Assembly: GCA_947579605.1 (NCBI GenBank)
Contig: OX388312.1
Location: forward strand, 3,162,001 to 3,226,000
DNA length: 64,000 nt
Direction: 5' to 3'
Origin: Athripsodes cinereus
Lineage: Eukaryota; Arthropoda; Insecta; Trichoptera; Leptoceridae
Each line of letters starts with the position of its first letter. Positions within the stretch are counted from its first letter, which is position 1. The translations under genes and the position numbers were made by a program. This document shows positions 10,091 through 22,101 of this stretch, one piece after another. Below the pieces are notes generated by a model. That model saw only the letters and a list, made by a program, of their open reading frames with translations, searched no databases and had not been told where the DNA came from.

Positions 10091-10974
10091 GATAATCAAA
10101 AATCACAATTCAAATATAGAGTACCTAATTAAGTTAAATTTAGAGTAATTAATTAATATCAAACAGTCAAAAAATAAAATAATATGCATGAACTAAATAA
10201 TATACAAAGTAATTTAGTAAATATGTAAAATCTAAGGCTATTTGGCAAAGTTAGATAATATTTTAAAGGATACTAAAACCTAAATTTAAGTTGCCGTTAT
10301 ACGTTTTTACTTTTGTTGCCATGTATTGTATGTAAATCAAAATCCAGCTGCCATAGAAAATTATGTAATGTTAATTATATTGGCAGGTTTAATATTATAG
10401 CATAATCATAACAAATGTGTACCTAATTAGCATAAGTGAATTACGACGTTTGAGACCACAAGGTCTCAGTTTAAAATTGATATAAATAAAAAAATTTGCC
10501 TACACAGAATATTCAACAAGGAAGAGATACAAAAGAACACAACTTATCCATTCATACTGACATTTTTAATAATCGTAGGAATTATTTAAGAATTAATATT
10601 CACTGACTACGGTTTTGGCTATAATTACTGCGCGAATCGTTTCCGCAAAAGGTGAATAATCGCCAATAAATTATTATTGTTTAAGATTTAATCATAGGTA
10701 CTGCTTCTTTAAAATACCACACTGGGTATTTGTGAATAGAATATTTTTTGGTATCAATGAAGCCATGAGTAATTACTAATTAGTAATTCGGTTAATCGCC
10801 GATTTGAAACGAATACTACAATTATTTAGATTAAAATATATAAAAAAATATATAGACTTTTTGACACAATCGAGTGCAGGAAACTGGATTTCAAAAGGCC
10901 AAAAGGATTAATGATAATCATCTTGGATTTAAACAATTCTAAATTAATTATTTACATAAGCTTCATTCCGAAAA

Positions 10975-11072
10975 ATGAGCAGAAAGGTTCTGCTCACACC
11001 GAGTATCGAACCCACCAATCCTCGCTTACAAGGCGAGTGTGTTAACTGCTAGTCCACCCTACTATTACAAAT
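10975..11072 (-). repeat. tRNA-derived SINE head (Thr-like)
   Basis: On the minus strand a box-A-like GACTAGCAGTTAAC is followed by a perfect anticodon-type arm (CTCGC-CTTGTAA-GCGAG, anticodon position TGT) and a box B GGGTTCGATAC. The flanks do not form an acceptor stem, so this is a tRNA-derived SINE or decayed tRNA copy, not a functional tRNA-Thr. Confidence 0.55.
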
Positions 11073-11654
11073 GGCACATCATTGCGGCACTTTTTGATTC
11101 TCTCTATTTCATAGCTCTAACATAAGAGAAACACGAGATAAATATTTAGGTATATTTCTTCAACATTATTTACAGCTGATGTATGTTATAGACATGAGTC
11201 ATCTTATTAACAAAATCAATCCATCTGACTCGTGGTATTGCAAATAAAAAACAATTGATACGTGCTATTAATAATTTATGTGTGGTGCTTGAATAGTATA
11301 ATTATAACATATCCAGCAAGACACAGACACTGGATAGACAGTAGACAGTGTCATATCTACGTCTTCAAATCATTTAATTATAATTATTACAACATATATG
11401 TAGGTAGGTAGGTACCTACTACATATTATTATTAGCGAAGAAATGGTATTTGCGAATACCAAAGTTATTTGGTACTTATATAGATCCAATTTTATACTAA
11501 TTCGTTATTTTTATGAACTGTACTCTAAATTCGTATACACTTTTTACTGTATAAAAACTTCTTTTATCTGAAAATAGAAAAATTGTCAAAAAATCTTTTC
11601 GTAACATGGTACACGATTCGGTACAAAACAAAGTTTATCTATAACTACACTATT

Positions 11655-11895
11655 ACGGCATGTTCCACAAATGACGCAACCAGCAGACCAGTTGGATGTT
11701 ATAAACATGCAAGCTATCCTCTCCGTGCCAACAAAACATTAAGACATTCAGTATGGGTGGCAAACTCATGGACGAACTTAAGACGCAACGCGTCTTTATT
11801 TTTCAAACATCTGCCTGTTACAGGAGACTCGAAAACTTACGGATTAGAATGGGAGACCAATACTTTGTCGGGAGTTCCACGAAACAAAGCTTAGG
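11655..11895 (+). repeat. Family A repeat, near-complete copy
   Basis: Runs from CCACAAATGACGCAACCAGC through CTCTCCGTGCCAA, GACATTCAGTATGGGTGGCA and GACTCGAAAACTTACGGA to GGGAGTTCCACG. The same ordered blocks occur in at least four other full-size copies in this window. A 103-codon open frame across it is not conserved in the other copies. The element class is unknown. Confidence 0.75.
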
Positions 11896-11899
11896 TATA

Positions 11900-13090
11900 C
11901 AATAGTGTATCTCCAGGATAACATGTTATAGTAAAATATGTCTATTCAATATCGTTTATTATTTAAAGCCAATGACATAATGTGAAATTTAATATTAGGT
12001 TTGATAACATCAGCTGACAGCACATCTTTCAACTATCATCGTTATATTCAGTGATGTACAATTGTGTGAACATCGATCGATCGAATATTCATCTTCTCTG
12101 AAAATTTTTAATGGATCTGAGGATCTAAGCGATGTTCAAGTTAGAAAAAAAATATGATAGAAAACTAAAAAAAATATTATTCCCAGAAAGTTCCTTATTC
12201 CTACTTTTGATTTGGAATAATAATAAACATTACTATATGTGGACCAGTAACATCCCCCTAAATTGAAAATAAACAAAATACAGTGAAATCATAATAAATC
12301 GTATAAATAAATAATAATGTATTGTACCACTGCATTATTATTAAAATGTCATCTCAGAAATTTACACTCGAAAATCTAAAAACTATTTAAAACAATGAGC
12401 TATGAATCAAAGAATGAAGGGATTTAGGGATTTGATTAAATTTGATCATGATATACTTCATTCATTGATTATTTCATTTTTTGTTTATTGCAAAATCATT
12501 ATTAAGAAAAAAACTAGGATTCTATAAACTGTGCCTACATGAACAAGAAACACAAATCATCGATGTATCATTTACATTCAACACCGTTATTATAATTTTG
12601 TTTTCGTTACTCTTCATTTGATTCGAACATCTCTGACTGTTAAACATTATAAATCTGCATAAATAAATTGTATCAACAAGACATAGCAAACAATAATATG
12701 TATGTAGGTACCTACTGTAATGGCGCTGATTACTGTCATGTGTCAAAACAAAGATAATTATATCCTTTACTATTCATATTATTATTACCTATGTATTATA
12801 ATTCTACATACTGCATATTCATATGATTTGGCGGCGTGCTTAATCTATTTGGAATATATATATTCACAAATAGAGTTATTACATAAATTATTACAAAGAT
12901 CAATTAAACATCATTCTAGGTAGTTGCATGCATGACATAATAAATAAAACGTAAATGCATATGTAATGTAGTAATTAATTATTAATAGTGGTCAAGAAAT
13001 ATAAATTCATAAAACGAGTCGACAATAATCAGTAAAATATTGCAGAAACACAAAATATTTAGGTGTGAATTTAAATTATATTTTATACCC
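11900..13090. other. AT-rich non-coding
   Basis: No recognisable element. Contains the palindromic lepidopteran word GTAGGTACCTAC near 12706. Confidence 0.35.
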
Positions 13091-13114
13091 TCTGTTAATT
13101 TTGTTCACCATACT

Positions 13115-13130
13115 ATTAACTGACCCACTC
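13115..13130. repeat. RTE target-site duplication, left copy
   Basis: ATTAACTGACCCACTC, repeated exactly at 13295-13310 on the other side of the RTE tail. Confidence 0.85.
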
Positions 13131-13294
13131 TCTCTCTCTCTCTCTCTCCCTGGGCAATTATTAATCCCACATGATGGTGGGGTCTGCCATTTTTGTCTTT
13201 CGCCGCCACTCGGCTCTATTCTGTGCGTCCTCCGGGGAAGCTCCGCAGTCTCTCATGTCTTGCTTCACAACCTCGCGCCACCTCCGCTTGGGTC
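13131..13294 (-). mobile_element. RTE-clade LINE, 5'-truncated tail
   Basis: On the minus strand the segment encodes about 44 residues ending in a TAA at 13163-13161. The frame contains RRWREVVKQDMRDCG, EDAQNRAEWRRKT and KMADPTIMWD, the characteristic C-terminus of RTE-clade reverse transcriptases. After a short spacer the element ends in a (GA)n run (TC repeats at 13131-13147 on the plus strand), as RTE elements end in short tandem repeats. The 16-base word ATTAACTGACCCACTC at 13115-13130 is repeated at 13295-13310 and is the target-site duplication. Confidence 0.85.
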
Positions 13295-13310
13295 ATTAAC
13301 TGACCCACTC
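13295..13310. repeat. RTE target-site duplication, right copy
   Basis: Exact repeat of the 16 bases at 13115-13130. It marks the 5' truncation point of the inserted RTE copy. Confidence 0.85.
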
Positions 13311-13792
13311 CGAACACGAATTATTTAAAATATTTTTCTTTACTAGTTTTTCAAGAAAATTTGTCACAATACACCAATGAAAATTTTTCATGCAACTTTC
13401 AATTCAAATACTATCTTGACTTTAAACATTTATACAAAACTTTCCAATCTGTGATCGAACGAAATACTTTAATAGTAATTTAATTTAATACTTCCTAATT
13501 TTGTTCACCATACAATAATGATAATTACAATGACCCTACAATCTCAATCCTATCATCTCGTTACTTAATTACAATTTTTATTCTTAACATATTTCCAAAA
13601 ATTTTATTAACGTTCTATAACCATCACTCCAATATTTTCATTCGTCTTCCATAATAGAATGATGTGATTTGACTTGTTTTAAAAATGTTATAATTTGATT
13701 CCAATTTGTATTTTATTCTTCTTTAATTGTTGTTCTGCTCCAATTGTGTTGGGAATTTTCGAAATAAATAAAACACTTTTTTTATTTATTTT

Positions 13793-13845
13793 GCTATGGA
13801 ATTCTACTACCTAAACACCGACACAGTGAATAAATGAGATTTTTT
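13793..13845 (+). repeat. Family C repeat (TGGAATTCTACTACC block)
   Basis: Contains ATGGAATTCTACTACCTAAA, then CACCGACACAGTGAATAAATG. The same block stands next to foldback elements at 27.9 kb and, on the minus strand, 59.5 kb. Confidence 0.6.
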
Positions 13846-13859
13846 TTTTGGTGTACCTA

Positions 13860-13930
13860 TTGTATAATAATTATGTAAGACACTCACGCCGTGAATATAT
13901 TTATAAATTAAATAAATAAATAAATAACTC
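13860..13930 (+). repeat. LINE/SINE-type A-rich 3' end
   Basis: TATGTAAGACACTCACGCCG leads to an AAATAAATAAATAAATAA terminus, as in the retroelement ends elsewhere in the window. No coding portion is left. Confidence 0.35.
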
Positions 13931-14449
13931 TGTTACGTCATTGGTTCTAAAAAAATGTTAATAGAATGTAACGCGGAGATCAGAAGCTCTTGAAAACTTT
14001 TGCATAAACACATTTTGTTGGTAATTAGAGTTATAATTAAGAAGTATAACCCTACACAAATGTTTTAGGAAATTACAGTACCTACCTAATAGTGGCTTTC
14101 ATATCATTTGCCAAATGTGTGCACAAAATAATTTTTTCAATGAAAGTAAGTTAAAGGTATTTTTTTTCAGTTTAATTCTTTATATATTTCGTATTGATGA
14201 ATCATGGAATCCATTATTATCAGAAACATCGTAGTACCACGCCCTCAATAAAATATCCATAAAAACTAGGAAGGTATGTATATACATAATAAACGTAGAT
14301 ATGTTTATTTGTTGTACTTATTACAACCCTCCGTTGCTACGGACGCAGTATGTAGTGCATTATAGTGATCAGGTAAATATAATAATAATAATATGTATAC
14401 ATATTATTATCTACCTTCTATGCTACGCGACGTCCTCTGCTAGGATATG

Positions 14450-14491
14450 ATACGCTACGATTAATACGCGACGATTAATACGCTACGAGTA
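14450..14491. repeat. 14-bp tandem repeat, three copies
   Basis: Three imperfect copies of ATACGCTACGATTA at 14450, 14464 and 14478 (variants CGCGACG and GAGTA). Just upstream, around 14385-14410, is the palindrome AATAATATGTATACATATTA. The surrounding 14-16 kb is otherwise unremarkable. Confidence 0.7.
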
Positions 14492-14499
14492 ATACCTAA

Positions 14500-17050
14500 G
14501 CAAAAAATATTGATAATGGGTAAATTATATGCCTAAAATAGGATTTTATTTAATACGAAAGTTTTACTACGTAAAATTGCTTGTTATTAACCTACTGTAA
14601 AGAATGAATAAACAATTAATGTTGAAGATGTACACAATAACACGAAGTATTACAAAAACAAGTCTCGTACAAACAAGAATAATAAAAATATTACTCTCAC
14701 AACCTAAAGCCGTAAACGATCTCAGATCATAAGAACAACTTTCTGCAAGGATTTCAACATAATTAAAATATTTTGGTAAGCAAATAAATGTTATCTTTAT
14801 GCCTCGTGGCTATTATAGTACAGCACGTATATTGTACAGTGAGAGAGTATTTACTAGTGCCTATGCGTAACGTTTTTTTAACATATTATTTCACTATAGC
14901 AACGGAATATATTAAATACCAAATATGTAAGTCGATAAATTGTTGAATTATTTGATTACAAAATATTATGTATAATAGTTTTATACGTACGTACATAATA
15001 TATACATTCACGTCATTTCCCACAAGTGGAATAGTCAGCGGACTGGACTAGACAATAGACATCCAAAAGTTGTACATATGTATACTTTATTGTAACATAT
15101 TTTATGGAAGTGTTTGAATTTTTAATTAAATTATTTATCTAGTCTTACACTCGGCATTAGTAGGTATCTATTGTATTATACATAAAAATATATAATAGAT
15201 ATAATATTGTATATTACCTATATCTATTGTATATTTTTTATCTACGGTCATCTACTCGTTAACGAGTGATCAGGGAAAATTATTATCAGTATATAATAAT
15301 CATTAAATAATAATAAAAAAAACAAAACATAATTAAGTACCACAAGCCGGTTTTCAAGAGCTTTGGGTTTCAACTTCAAGCAACTAACCAAAAAAATAAA
15401 TACCTTCATAACAACTTTATTAAATTTATTTTTTTAATTTATTCTATCTGAATCCCGAAATGAAGTGAGACATGAAATGTAAAGATTTATTGTTTCCTTT
15501 TAACAAAAGAAAATAACAAGAAGTGCAACCAATTATAAAAAATAATATTAAGTAGGTACTAGGTATAAAAACATCCAAAGATAAGATAAAATACTAATTA
15601 AAAATGTATAATGAAATTTTTATTATTGCCATTTAATTTCATACAATAATAACTTTAATAAATATGTTTTGATTTATTTGTTTTTGCAGTTTAAAGAGGT
15701 TATCTCTTTACCGCTCGCTATGACAAGAGGTGGAGTAGTTAACAAGTTGTAGTAATTAACTTCAGCTTATCAAGCCAACCGTTATTGGTGGAAGTTAATT
15801 ATTGTATAGAGCGTGATGAAATCTTTATTCTCGAGTCAGCTTTCTAGAACTAGGAATACGCAGCTCTTGTCTTCAGACAAACCCTTTTAAAGCTTTTTAC
15901 GAGGACAATGTTATACTATTTTAGTCATTAAATTAATCCTGTGCATCTCTTAAAGACACTGAAATATTTGGAAGCATTATTATATTTATAGGTGTTGGAA
16001 CACATATTTAAATTTTTCTATAGCACTTTGTTTATTGCATAGCTACCGGATAAGTGTCAAAAATATGTAATAAAGATTATCTCCGATATACCACTGAAAA
16101 ACTCTTCGATTTATCGACTGTTCTACATACATATCAACAAGTCGAAATTTTTGTTTTTTTTTTTTAATTAATTGGTAATTCATAAAATCAACTCCAATCT
16201 ATCAATTCCACAAAAAATAACTATAAAAATACACGGTTCCCTTTGTATGTTAAATATTAAGTCAATGAAAAAAAAATGTACCTATTTTCAATTCCACAAA
16301 TAAATATTTCGAATAGCTGTACTATTGAACGGAACAAAGACAACATAATGCATCAACAGTGCGATTATTTTATAGTATATTTCACTTTTTGTTTTGTTTT
16401 TAAAATATTATATAAATATATCAAAATTAAAAAAAAATGTGATTTCTCTAATGCAAGACATTTCGGCTTGTCGAATAATGGAACAATGGACAGTCGATAT
16501 ATACTCTGTATAGCTTTGGGTTTGGTTGGGGTGACCTATATGATAAGAAAGCGAAATACATCAAATATAAATATATGAGATATTAATATAAATTACCCTG
16601 TCCACATCAAGATAAATGCATCATTCGTACTATGTAATAATATTATTTTACAATGCAACCTAATACAACAATTATTATTATGAATGGCAAAGTACCCATT
16701 CGTGCGGACAATGTAAACAAACACAATACATAAACATGTACACAAGAAGCACAATAATGTATGTACGAGTAATATGTAATTGTTAGGTGGCCACTGTGTC
16801 AATGTGTAATATTATGTAGGCAATGCAAACACGTCGTTAGTGTTCACATACAAACACATTATATTATTACAATATAAAATAGTTATAATGTGATGATTAA
16901 TCTGATTATAATTGCGGCGTCTAAAGCAATATATGTCAATAATAAGGACGAACGGACTAACTGTGTATCCATTAATTAATATAGGTGCTGCGTATCATTG
17001 ACACATATACCTCAGAGTGCATCACAGGGTGATCAGGTTTACGTAAATCG
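14500..17050. other. AT-rich non-coding
   Basis: No gene. A family A scrap lies at 15014-15045 (CACAAGTGGAATAGTCAGCG). An inverted AGATATAATATTGTATATTA region lies near 15195. The 100-codon open frame at 16276-16578 is lysine/isoleucine-rich, matches no family I know and is probably chance. Confidence 0.4.
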
Positions 17051-17055
17051 CAGTC

Positions 17056-17109
17056 AATGGATACTGCCTATCTATCTATTATAATGGATACTGCCTATCT
17101 ATCTATTAT
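17056..17109. repeat. 27-bp direct duplication
   Basis: AATGGATACTGCCTATCTAT continuing to CTATTAT is present twice in direct succession with no mismatch that I can see. It is a recent slippage-type duplication. Confidence 0.8.
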
Positions 17110-17282
17110 AATTCAATTGGGATAGTTAGGGGACTAACTGCGCTTAAAGATCTTATGCGTCGTTCTATCTGTAAGACATTCGAGATGTATGGTTGTGGAA
17201 TAATGTATAATATCTCGTTTGACAGCTAAATTGAAGATGTTGCATGTTTTATAGATACGTGATATTTGATATAGGTACTCCT

Positions 17283-17325
17283 GCCATTGGACACTCGAAA
17301 TCTATCAGAAAAGAGTGGAAGAACT
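17283..17325 (+). repeat. Family A repeat, 3' scrap
   Basis: GGACACTCGAAATCTATCAG followed by AAAAGAGTGGAAGA matches the family A 3' block GGACACTCGAAAACTTACAG and AAAAGAGTGGGAGA. Confidence 0.55.
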
Positions 17326-17354
17326 ATAAACAACAATATAGGGATGAGGTAAGA

Positions 17355-17435
17355 CAGGATAAGTGTGACGTGGAGGTAACGCTCTTGCCTTTAAGTTACG
17401 AGGTCCAAGGTTCGATTCCCGGCCAGATCAAAATG
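17355..17435 (+). repeat. tRNA-derived SINE head
   Basis: A box-A-like GACGTGGAGGTAACGC is followed about 40 bases later by the box-B sequence GGTTCGATTCCCGG. The spacing and GAGGTC..GGTTCGATTCCCGGC context are typical of lepidopteran tRNA-related SINEs. It has no acceptor stem. Confidence 0.55.
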
Positions 17436-17465
17436 AAGGATGATCTTTTTCAAATTATCATGTGA

Positions 17466-19227
17466 TACTTGCATATAGCTATGTGTTTAGTGAATTGTTT
17501 ATAATAATATTATGTGCATTTTCGCGTTAATATCTATAAAACAATGATTCATAGTTAAGTTTGTCTATAACTGTAAGATTGAATGATTAATAAAAAATGG
17601 TTCCTCTCTGCATAAATATAATACTATAATACTGTAAAAGAAATTATAATAAAATGTGGAAGATGCAAAAATCGTTTTGATAAATACTTGATACTTTCTC
17701 TAATGAAAGCTAATCAAATAATATATTTATCTTTCATTCAAAAACATTTTTTTAAACTATCTTTGACGACATGTTTATAAATAAATAAGTCATAAATCAA
17801 TCGTCAAGTCACTTATCTCAAACGTTTTGTGCGCACATTTTCATAAAATTTACTTACATCATAATTATTTTTAAATTTAAAAATCCACAAAAAAAAGTTT
17901 CCGTAGTAATTTAATTGTTTGTTATTTATTGTAATTTGCACCTTCAATTAATAATGTTATCAAAGAGTAATTAACATTTGCACATAATTAAAAATGTAGA
18001 AAAAATGTACCTACATTGTGTGATAATTATTTAAACTATTTTAAAAATATTTGAGTCGGTTCAAATGTATATTTGTGTGTTCATTTGAACATATTATCTT
18101 ATGGATGATCTCGTGTTATCACGTAACAAAGTTTAAGCAAATTATAAGTAAATAATTTTCTCTCTCTCTCTTTTTCTACCATTGCACCCAATAGCTGAGT
18201 GATGCTGCTACTAAATAAATTTATACTGGCAGGAAATAATGAAATACAAAAATGACAAGTTTACAAGCCAAAACGTTGATTTATTGCAGAAAAATTTCTT
18301 CCTGCCAACCTTCTTTGGCTCCCTCCTTTCAAAACCTCCTGTCAAAATTTAAGTAAATGAAAGCAAACTCGTAAAAAGATGTCTCACGTTCTATTGAAAT
18401 ATTCTCATTTAAAAAAGCGAATTCATGATTAAACTAGAATAACAGACAGTTTTATCATATATTTAAATCTAATAATTATCGAGATTTGTGGAATAAAGTA
18501 TAGTTTACGATTTGTATGTTCGATTATTTTTGAAAAAAAGTAGACAGTATGAATCTTTTTAGGTGAAATTTGATGTTCATAATAATTTAATACAGATGAG
18601 CAAAACATACTTGCGTACAAATAAGTGTAAGTACCCACCTATCTAACAATTTTTTTAATGATTCTCTAAACGACATCGGGCTTAATTGCTAGTGAAGTAA
18701 TAATGTTGCCAGTGCATGTTGTACATGAACATTGTAACAAAGTAAATGACATAATGATAAATATATATTACATTACGTAAATAACATACCTACCTACATA
18801 ATATTATAATATATTATACGTATGCAGTCGGTTTAATCTATTTTTAGATGTGACATGGTGTGAGTTTTATTAGGTATTGAAAAACATTACTTTACATTTT
18901 ATTTGAGTTCGTTTGTATGCATGTATAAATATTTCTATATAGGTAGGTACCTACGGTAAAGCTCTAGAATTTGCTGTAGGAATATAATAGATATCAACGT
19001 TATCCAATGTACAAACGGAATAGAAAAGATCTCTCCCATTTTTTCCTGTGTGTCCTGTAGAAAGCAGACGTTAGTTTTACATCACCAGCTTATCACTGAA
19101 TTAAGGTTTTTTTTATTTTGACAAACATTTTTGAATTACTATTTTGTTATGCAAAGCTTTTTTTATACATGTTGTAAAAACACATTGATAAAATTTTATA
19201 TGCAGGAACAATACTGCTCAAATTTCA
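17466..19227. other. AT-rich non-coding
   Basis: No gene or element recognised. GTAGGTACCTAC occurs near 18944, and a short CT-repeat lies near 18160-18172. Confidence 0.35.
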
Positions 19228-19512
19228 ATAGACCATTAAAGGTCACGTGGTTTTGTCTATGGATTTGCTTTTGCTTGGGGGGCAAACAGTCAGATTGCGC
19301 AAATCATCCTTGTAGGATGTTATGCCATAAGAGAAAAAAAAGAAAGTCAGACGACAAAATAATAACAAAATCGACACTGACAGTTTTTTGATTATTAGGT
19401 ATTCTTTACTCTTTAGGCGTTCCACCTAATATTACACCGTAATCGTCTGTTGTGTTGGGATGCCTGATGCCCCTCAATGATTTTTCTGTGACAACATCCT
19501 TTAATGGTCTAT
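19228..19512. mobile_element. Putative MITE with 15-bp terminal inverted repeats
   Basis: ATAGACCATTAAAGG at 19228-19242 is exactly mirrored by CCTTTAATGGTCTAT at 19498-19512. The segment is 285 bp and has no convincing coding capacity. A TGACAACATCCTTT word near its right end also occurs in the foldback element at 59.6 kb. No clear target-site duplication is visible. Confidence 0.45.
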
Positions 19513-19654
19513 AGCTTATAAAGCTATCATAGAGATGCTTTGACATTATAAAGTCTTCGTGATAAGCAATGACTTATCTAAATATAGATAAAAGCACTAG
19601 AGCTTTATAGATTTGCTATGGATAATACCTATTCTGAATTTCTTCATTATTATT

Positions 19655-19742
19655 GGCAAGCAGACAACGGCTAACATGTTTCTTACATGCAGCTGGTCTG
19701 CTGGCTACCCCACCTGTGGGATTTGCCGGGATGGTACAGCAG
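19655..19742 (-). repeat. Family A repeat, 5' fragment
   Basis: On the minus strand this gives TACCATCCCGGCAAATCC, then CACAGGTGGGGTAGCCAGCA and GACCAGCTGCATG. It is the best-preserved opening of family A in the window. Confidence 0.65.
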
Positions 19743-20187
19743 TATATTTTTATGTACATTATAATTTTGGGTAGGTAAATAAATTTATTATTCTCCCTCA
19801 AACAACGCTTGGTATACACGTTTGAAGTAATGATATAAGTATGAAATCATTGGACACTAGTTAGTTTGCGATCATAAACAGTCGCAGCATATTAAACCAT
19901 TACTAATATGTCTTTCCTTGAGGATTTTCTCAGAACTGCAGTTACCTAGTTGTACACACTGTTTACTTCTCATACATAATTCAATTTAATTGATTTTATT
20001 GAGTGTTACATACTTCATATTACAAGAAATATACCATGAGCAATAACAGCTATGAATGATGTCACCTATGTAGGGAAGAGTGATAAGAAAATAATACGAT
20101 TAGTAATTGCATTTGAATTTATTACCTATGAATCTACATACTTGCCTATTTGATATCATCATGGTCGATTGACTAACTTCAGAAGTT

Positions 20188-20442
20188 ATGTGTAAATCTG
20201 TTATTGATTCGATTCACTTATTAATTAATGTATTAATATATACCTACTGCCCAGATCTATTGCATAAGATAAATTTTCATGCACCATTGAGAGTTACTCG
20301 ACAATCCTTACCATTTTCATCTCTAAAAAGAATTCAGCGTTTGGGAAATGAATTTGCTGAAGGGGTTGACATATTTCACTCATCATTAGTCCAATATAAG
20401 TCACATGTGACAGAAGCCATGTTGAGAGTCCAGAGGATGTGA
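20188..20442 (+). pseudogene. LINE reverse-transcriptase C-terminus (jockey/CR1-like)
   Basis: The frame reads CPDLLHKINFHAPLRVTRQS and goes on with FSSLKRIQRLGNEFAEGVD, IFHSSLVQYKSHVTEAMLRV and a stop at 20442. A LL-INF-P-R-TR segment followed by a D-F-SSL-YK segment is the usual tail of jockey/CR1-type ORF2 proteins after the RT domain. The catalytic RT region is absent, so this is a 5'-truncated copy. The methionine at 20188 is a chance start; the homology begins near 20240. Confidence 0.6.
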
Positions 20443-20860
20443 ATTTGCAAGTGTGAATTGCTGTAATGTTCAGTGATATAGATTGTTCTGTGATGTCGTT
20501 TTTATTGTTAGCTATGATTGATCCATCTTCTTGTATCCAGTCTGTCTTGTTATTTTTATTGGTAACTATAATTGATGATAGTTTACACGTGTTTTAAATT
20601 TTGAATTTCATGTCTGACATTGAATTTGTTTGTGTTGTGGTTTTAAATTAAAAAAATTAAATTCTGTAATTTTATTTTTAAATTTTAATATCTTTTATAT
20701 AATTTCTATTACATTGTCTTTTATATGTTTTTATATCATTGAGATTTGAGTGTGTTTGTGTTGTGTTTTCAATTTTATTGTTGTGGAAATTGTTTATATA
20801 TATGTATCATGTAATAAGGGCTTTTTGCCGTAGAATGAATAAATAAATAAATAAATATAT
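20443..20860 (+). other. 3' UTR and tail of the truncated LINE
   Basis: T-rich non-coding sequence between the LINE stop codon and an AATAAATAAATAAATAAATA tail, preceded by GGGCTTTTTGCCGTAGAATG. The tandem tail marks the 3' end of the insertion. Confidence 0.55.
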
Positions 20861-20867
20861 TTTCTAT

Positions 20868-20975
20868 TTTATTTCGCAATAAAGGGTACAAAACAAACAA
20901 TAACTACAAATTTAAGTGCAGATAAAAAGGTAATCTTTCAAAGGTCAGCTATCATCCAACAACATGTGCCAAAAT
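20868..20975 (-). repeat. LINE 3' tail, minus copy
   Basis: On the minus strand GCACATGTTGTTGGATGATA, then GCTGACCTTTGAAAG, leads to a T/A-rich end. A relative lies at 25436-25575 (GTACATGTTTGTGGATGACA, GCTGAGTTATGAACG). It abuts the tail of the plus-strand LINE, making a second tail-to-tail pair. Confidence 0.5.
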
Positions 20976-22101
20976 TAATTTAAAAATGTAGGTATCATTC
21001 CAATCGTCTTAACATGCCTATATATAATATTAATATATATATACACAGTCTCGCTAACTTATTCATTTATCGCAATGGCATTGCACATCAAGACTATCAA
21101 CTATAAAATATTACACGTTAACAAAATCTACTATTAATATATGTATCAACAAGACCAAGTAAAGTTATCAATGAAATCAGTTACCAATAATTGTCGACAA
21201 AAACAGTTATTAATATTGTTAAGTAAAATGTTATAATAATTAAAAACTTATCTCACTATTTTGTCAATTAGTTCTACAGCAAATCAATAACCATTAATTT
21301 GACATACAAAATGTCTTAGCGATGAAACTCTTCAAGGTTTTTAATATCTCCTTACAGAGTAATGTTATTAGTACGTGAACTTTAATAGAAAAAATATCCA
21401 TTTGTAGTGATTGTTTTGTTAATCTGAAGAGATTTTTCAATAAAACAACATTTTGACATACATAAATAATAATAAAAAAATAGCATAAATGGAAAATTAA
21501 GCATTTAAAATATTATTTACCAGTGAATTCAAGATAAATAAATCCTAAACTTTGCTAACCACTAGAGTGCACTCCATTATAATCATTAATGCAGAGGAAG
21601 GAAAGAAAATAAAGGCAATAGGTACACTTATGACTATAGAAACACAGAACGTCTTTTCAGTGTTATGAACTAATGAATAGCTTCCCTACGAGTGATATAT
21701 TAACAGGTAACATTTGTAGTTATAACGATATTTCAGTACAGTGTCAACATGATATGAAAACAGCCATTAATTTTCTTCCAATGACATCTATATATGTACG
21801 TACATACTAACTATTCATACACTCTATGCAATGCAATGTATCTATAATTCGTTATGAAGAATGACATTCAAGCAGTAGATCAAAGATCACAGAGGAAGAG
21901 TTCAATCCAATTGTCGGGTCGCGGGTCCAATTCATTCAACCAGATCGAACACCTATCATATTACCTACGTGATCTACAAACAGATTCTACTATGGTATGA
22001 ATATTTGCAATTATACTTTCATTAAAATGTTTCACTATTTTTCCGACAATGTTTTTAGATTATATATTTGATTCTGCTCTGTCTGACTAGTAGGTCATAT
22101 T
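20976..22101. other. AT-rich non-coding
   Basis: Nothing recognisable beyond TA-rich palindromes near 21020-21045. Confidence 0.35.

Larger units (their letters stand above)
13096..13513. repeat. Outer 18-bp direct repeat enclosing the RTE insertion
   Basis: TAATTTTGTTCACCATAC occurs at 13096-13113 and again at 13496-13513. Removing the RTE tail and one duplication leaves about 200 bases between them. It may be the duplication left by an older element into which the RTE copy nested, or the relic of a local tandem duplication. Confidence 0.45.

Noticed and set aside
10975..11072. Functional tRNA-Thr gene
   Set aside because: The anticodon-type arm is perfect and box B is good, but no acceptor stem can be formed and the D arm is poor. 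It is a tRNA-derived SINE head.
11583..11894. 103-codon plus-strand open frame as a gene
   Set aside because: It lies entirely on a family A repeat. The other full copies have stops and frameshifts in the equivalent frame.
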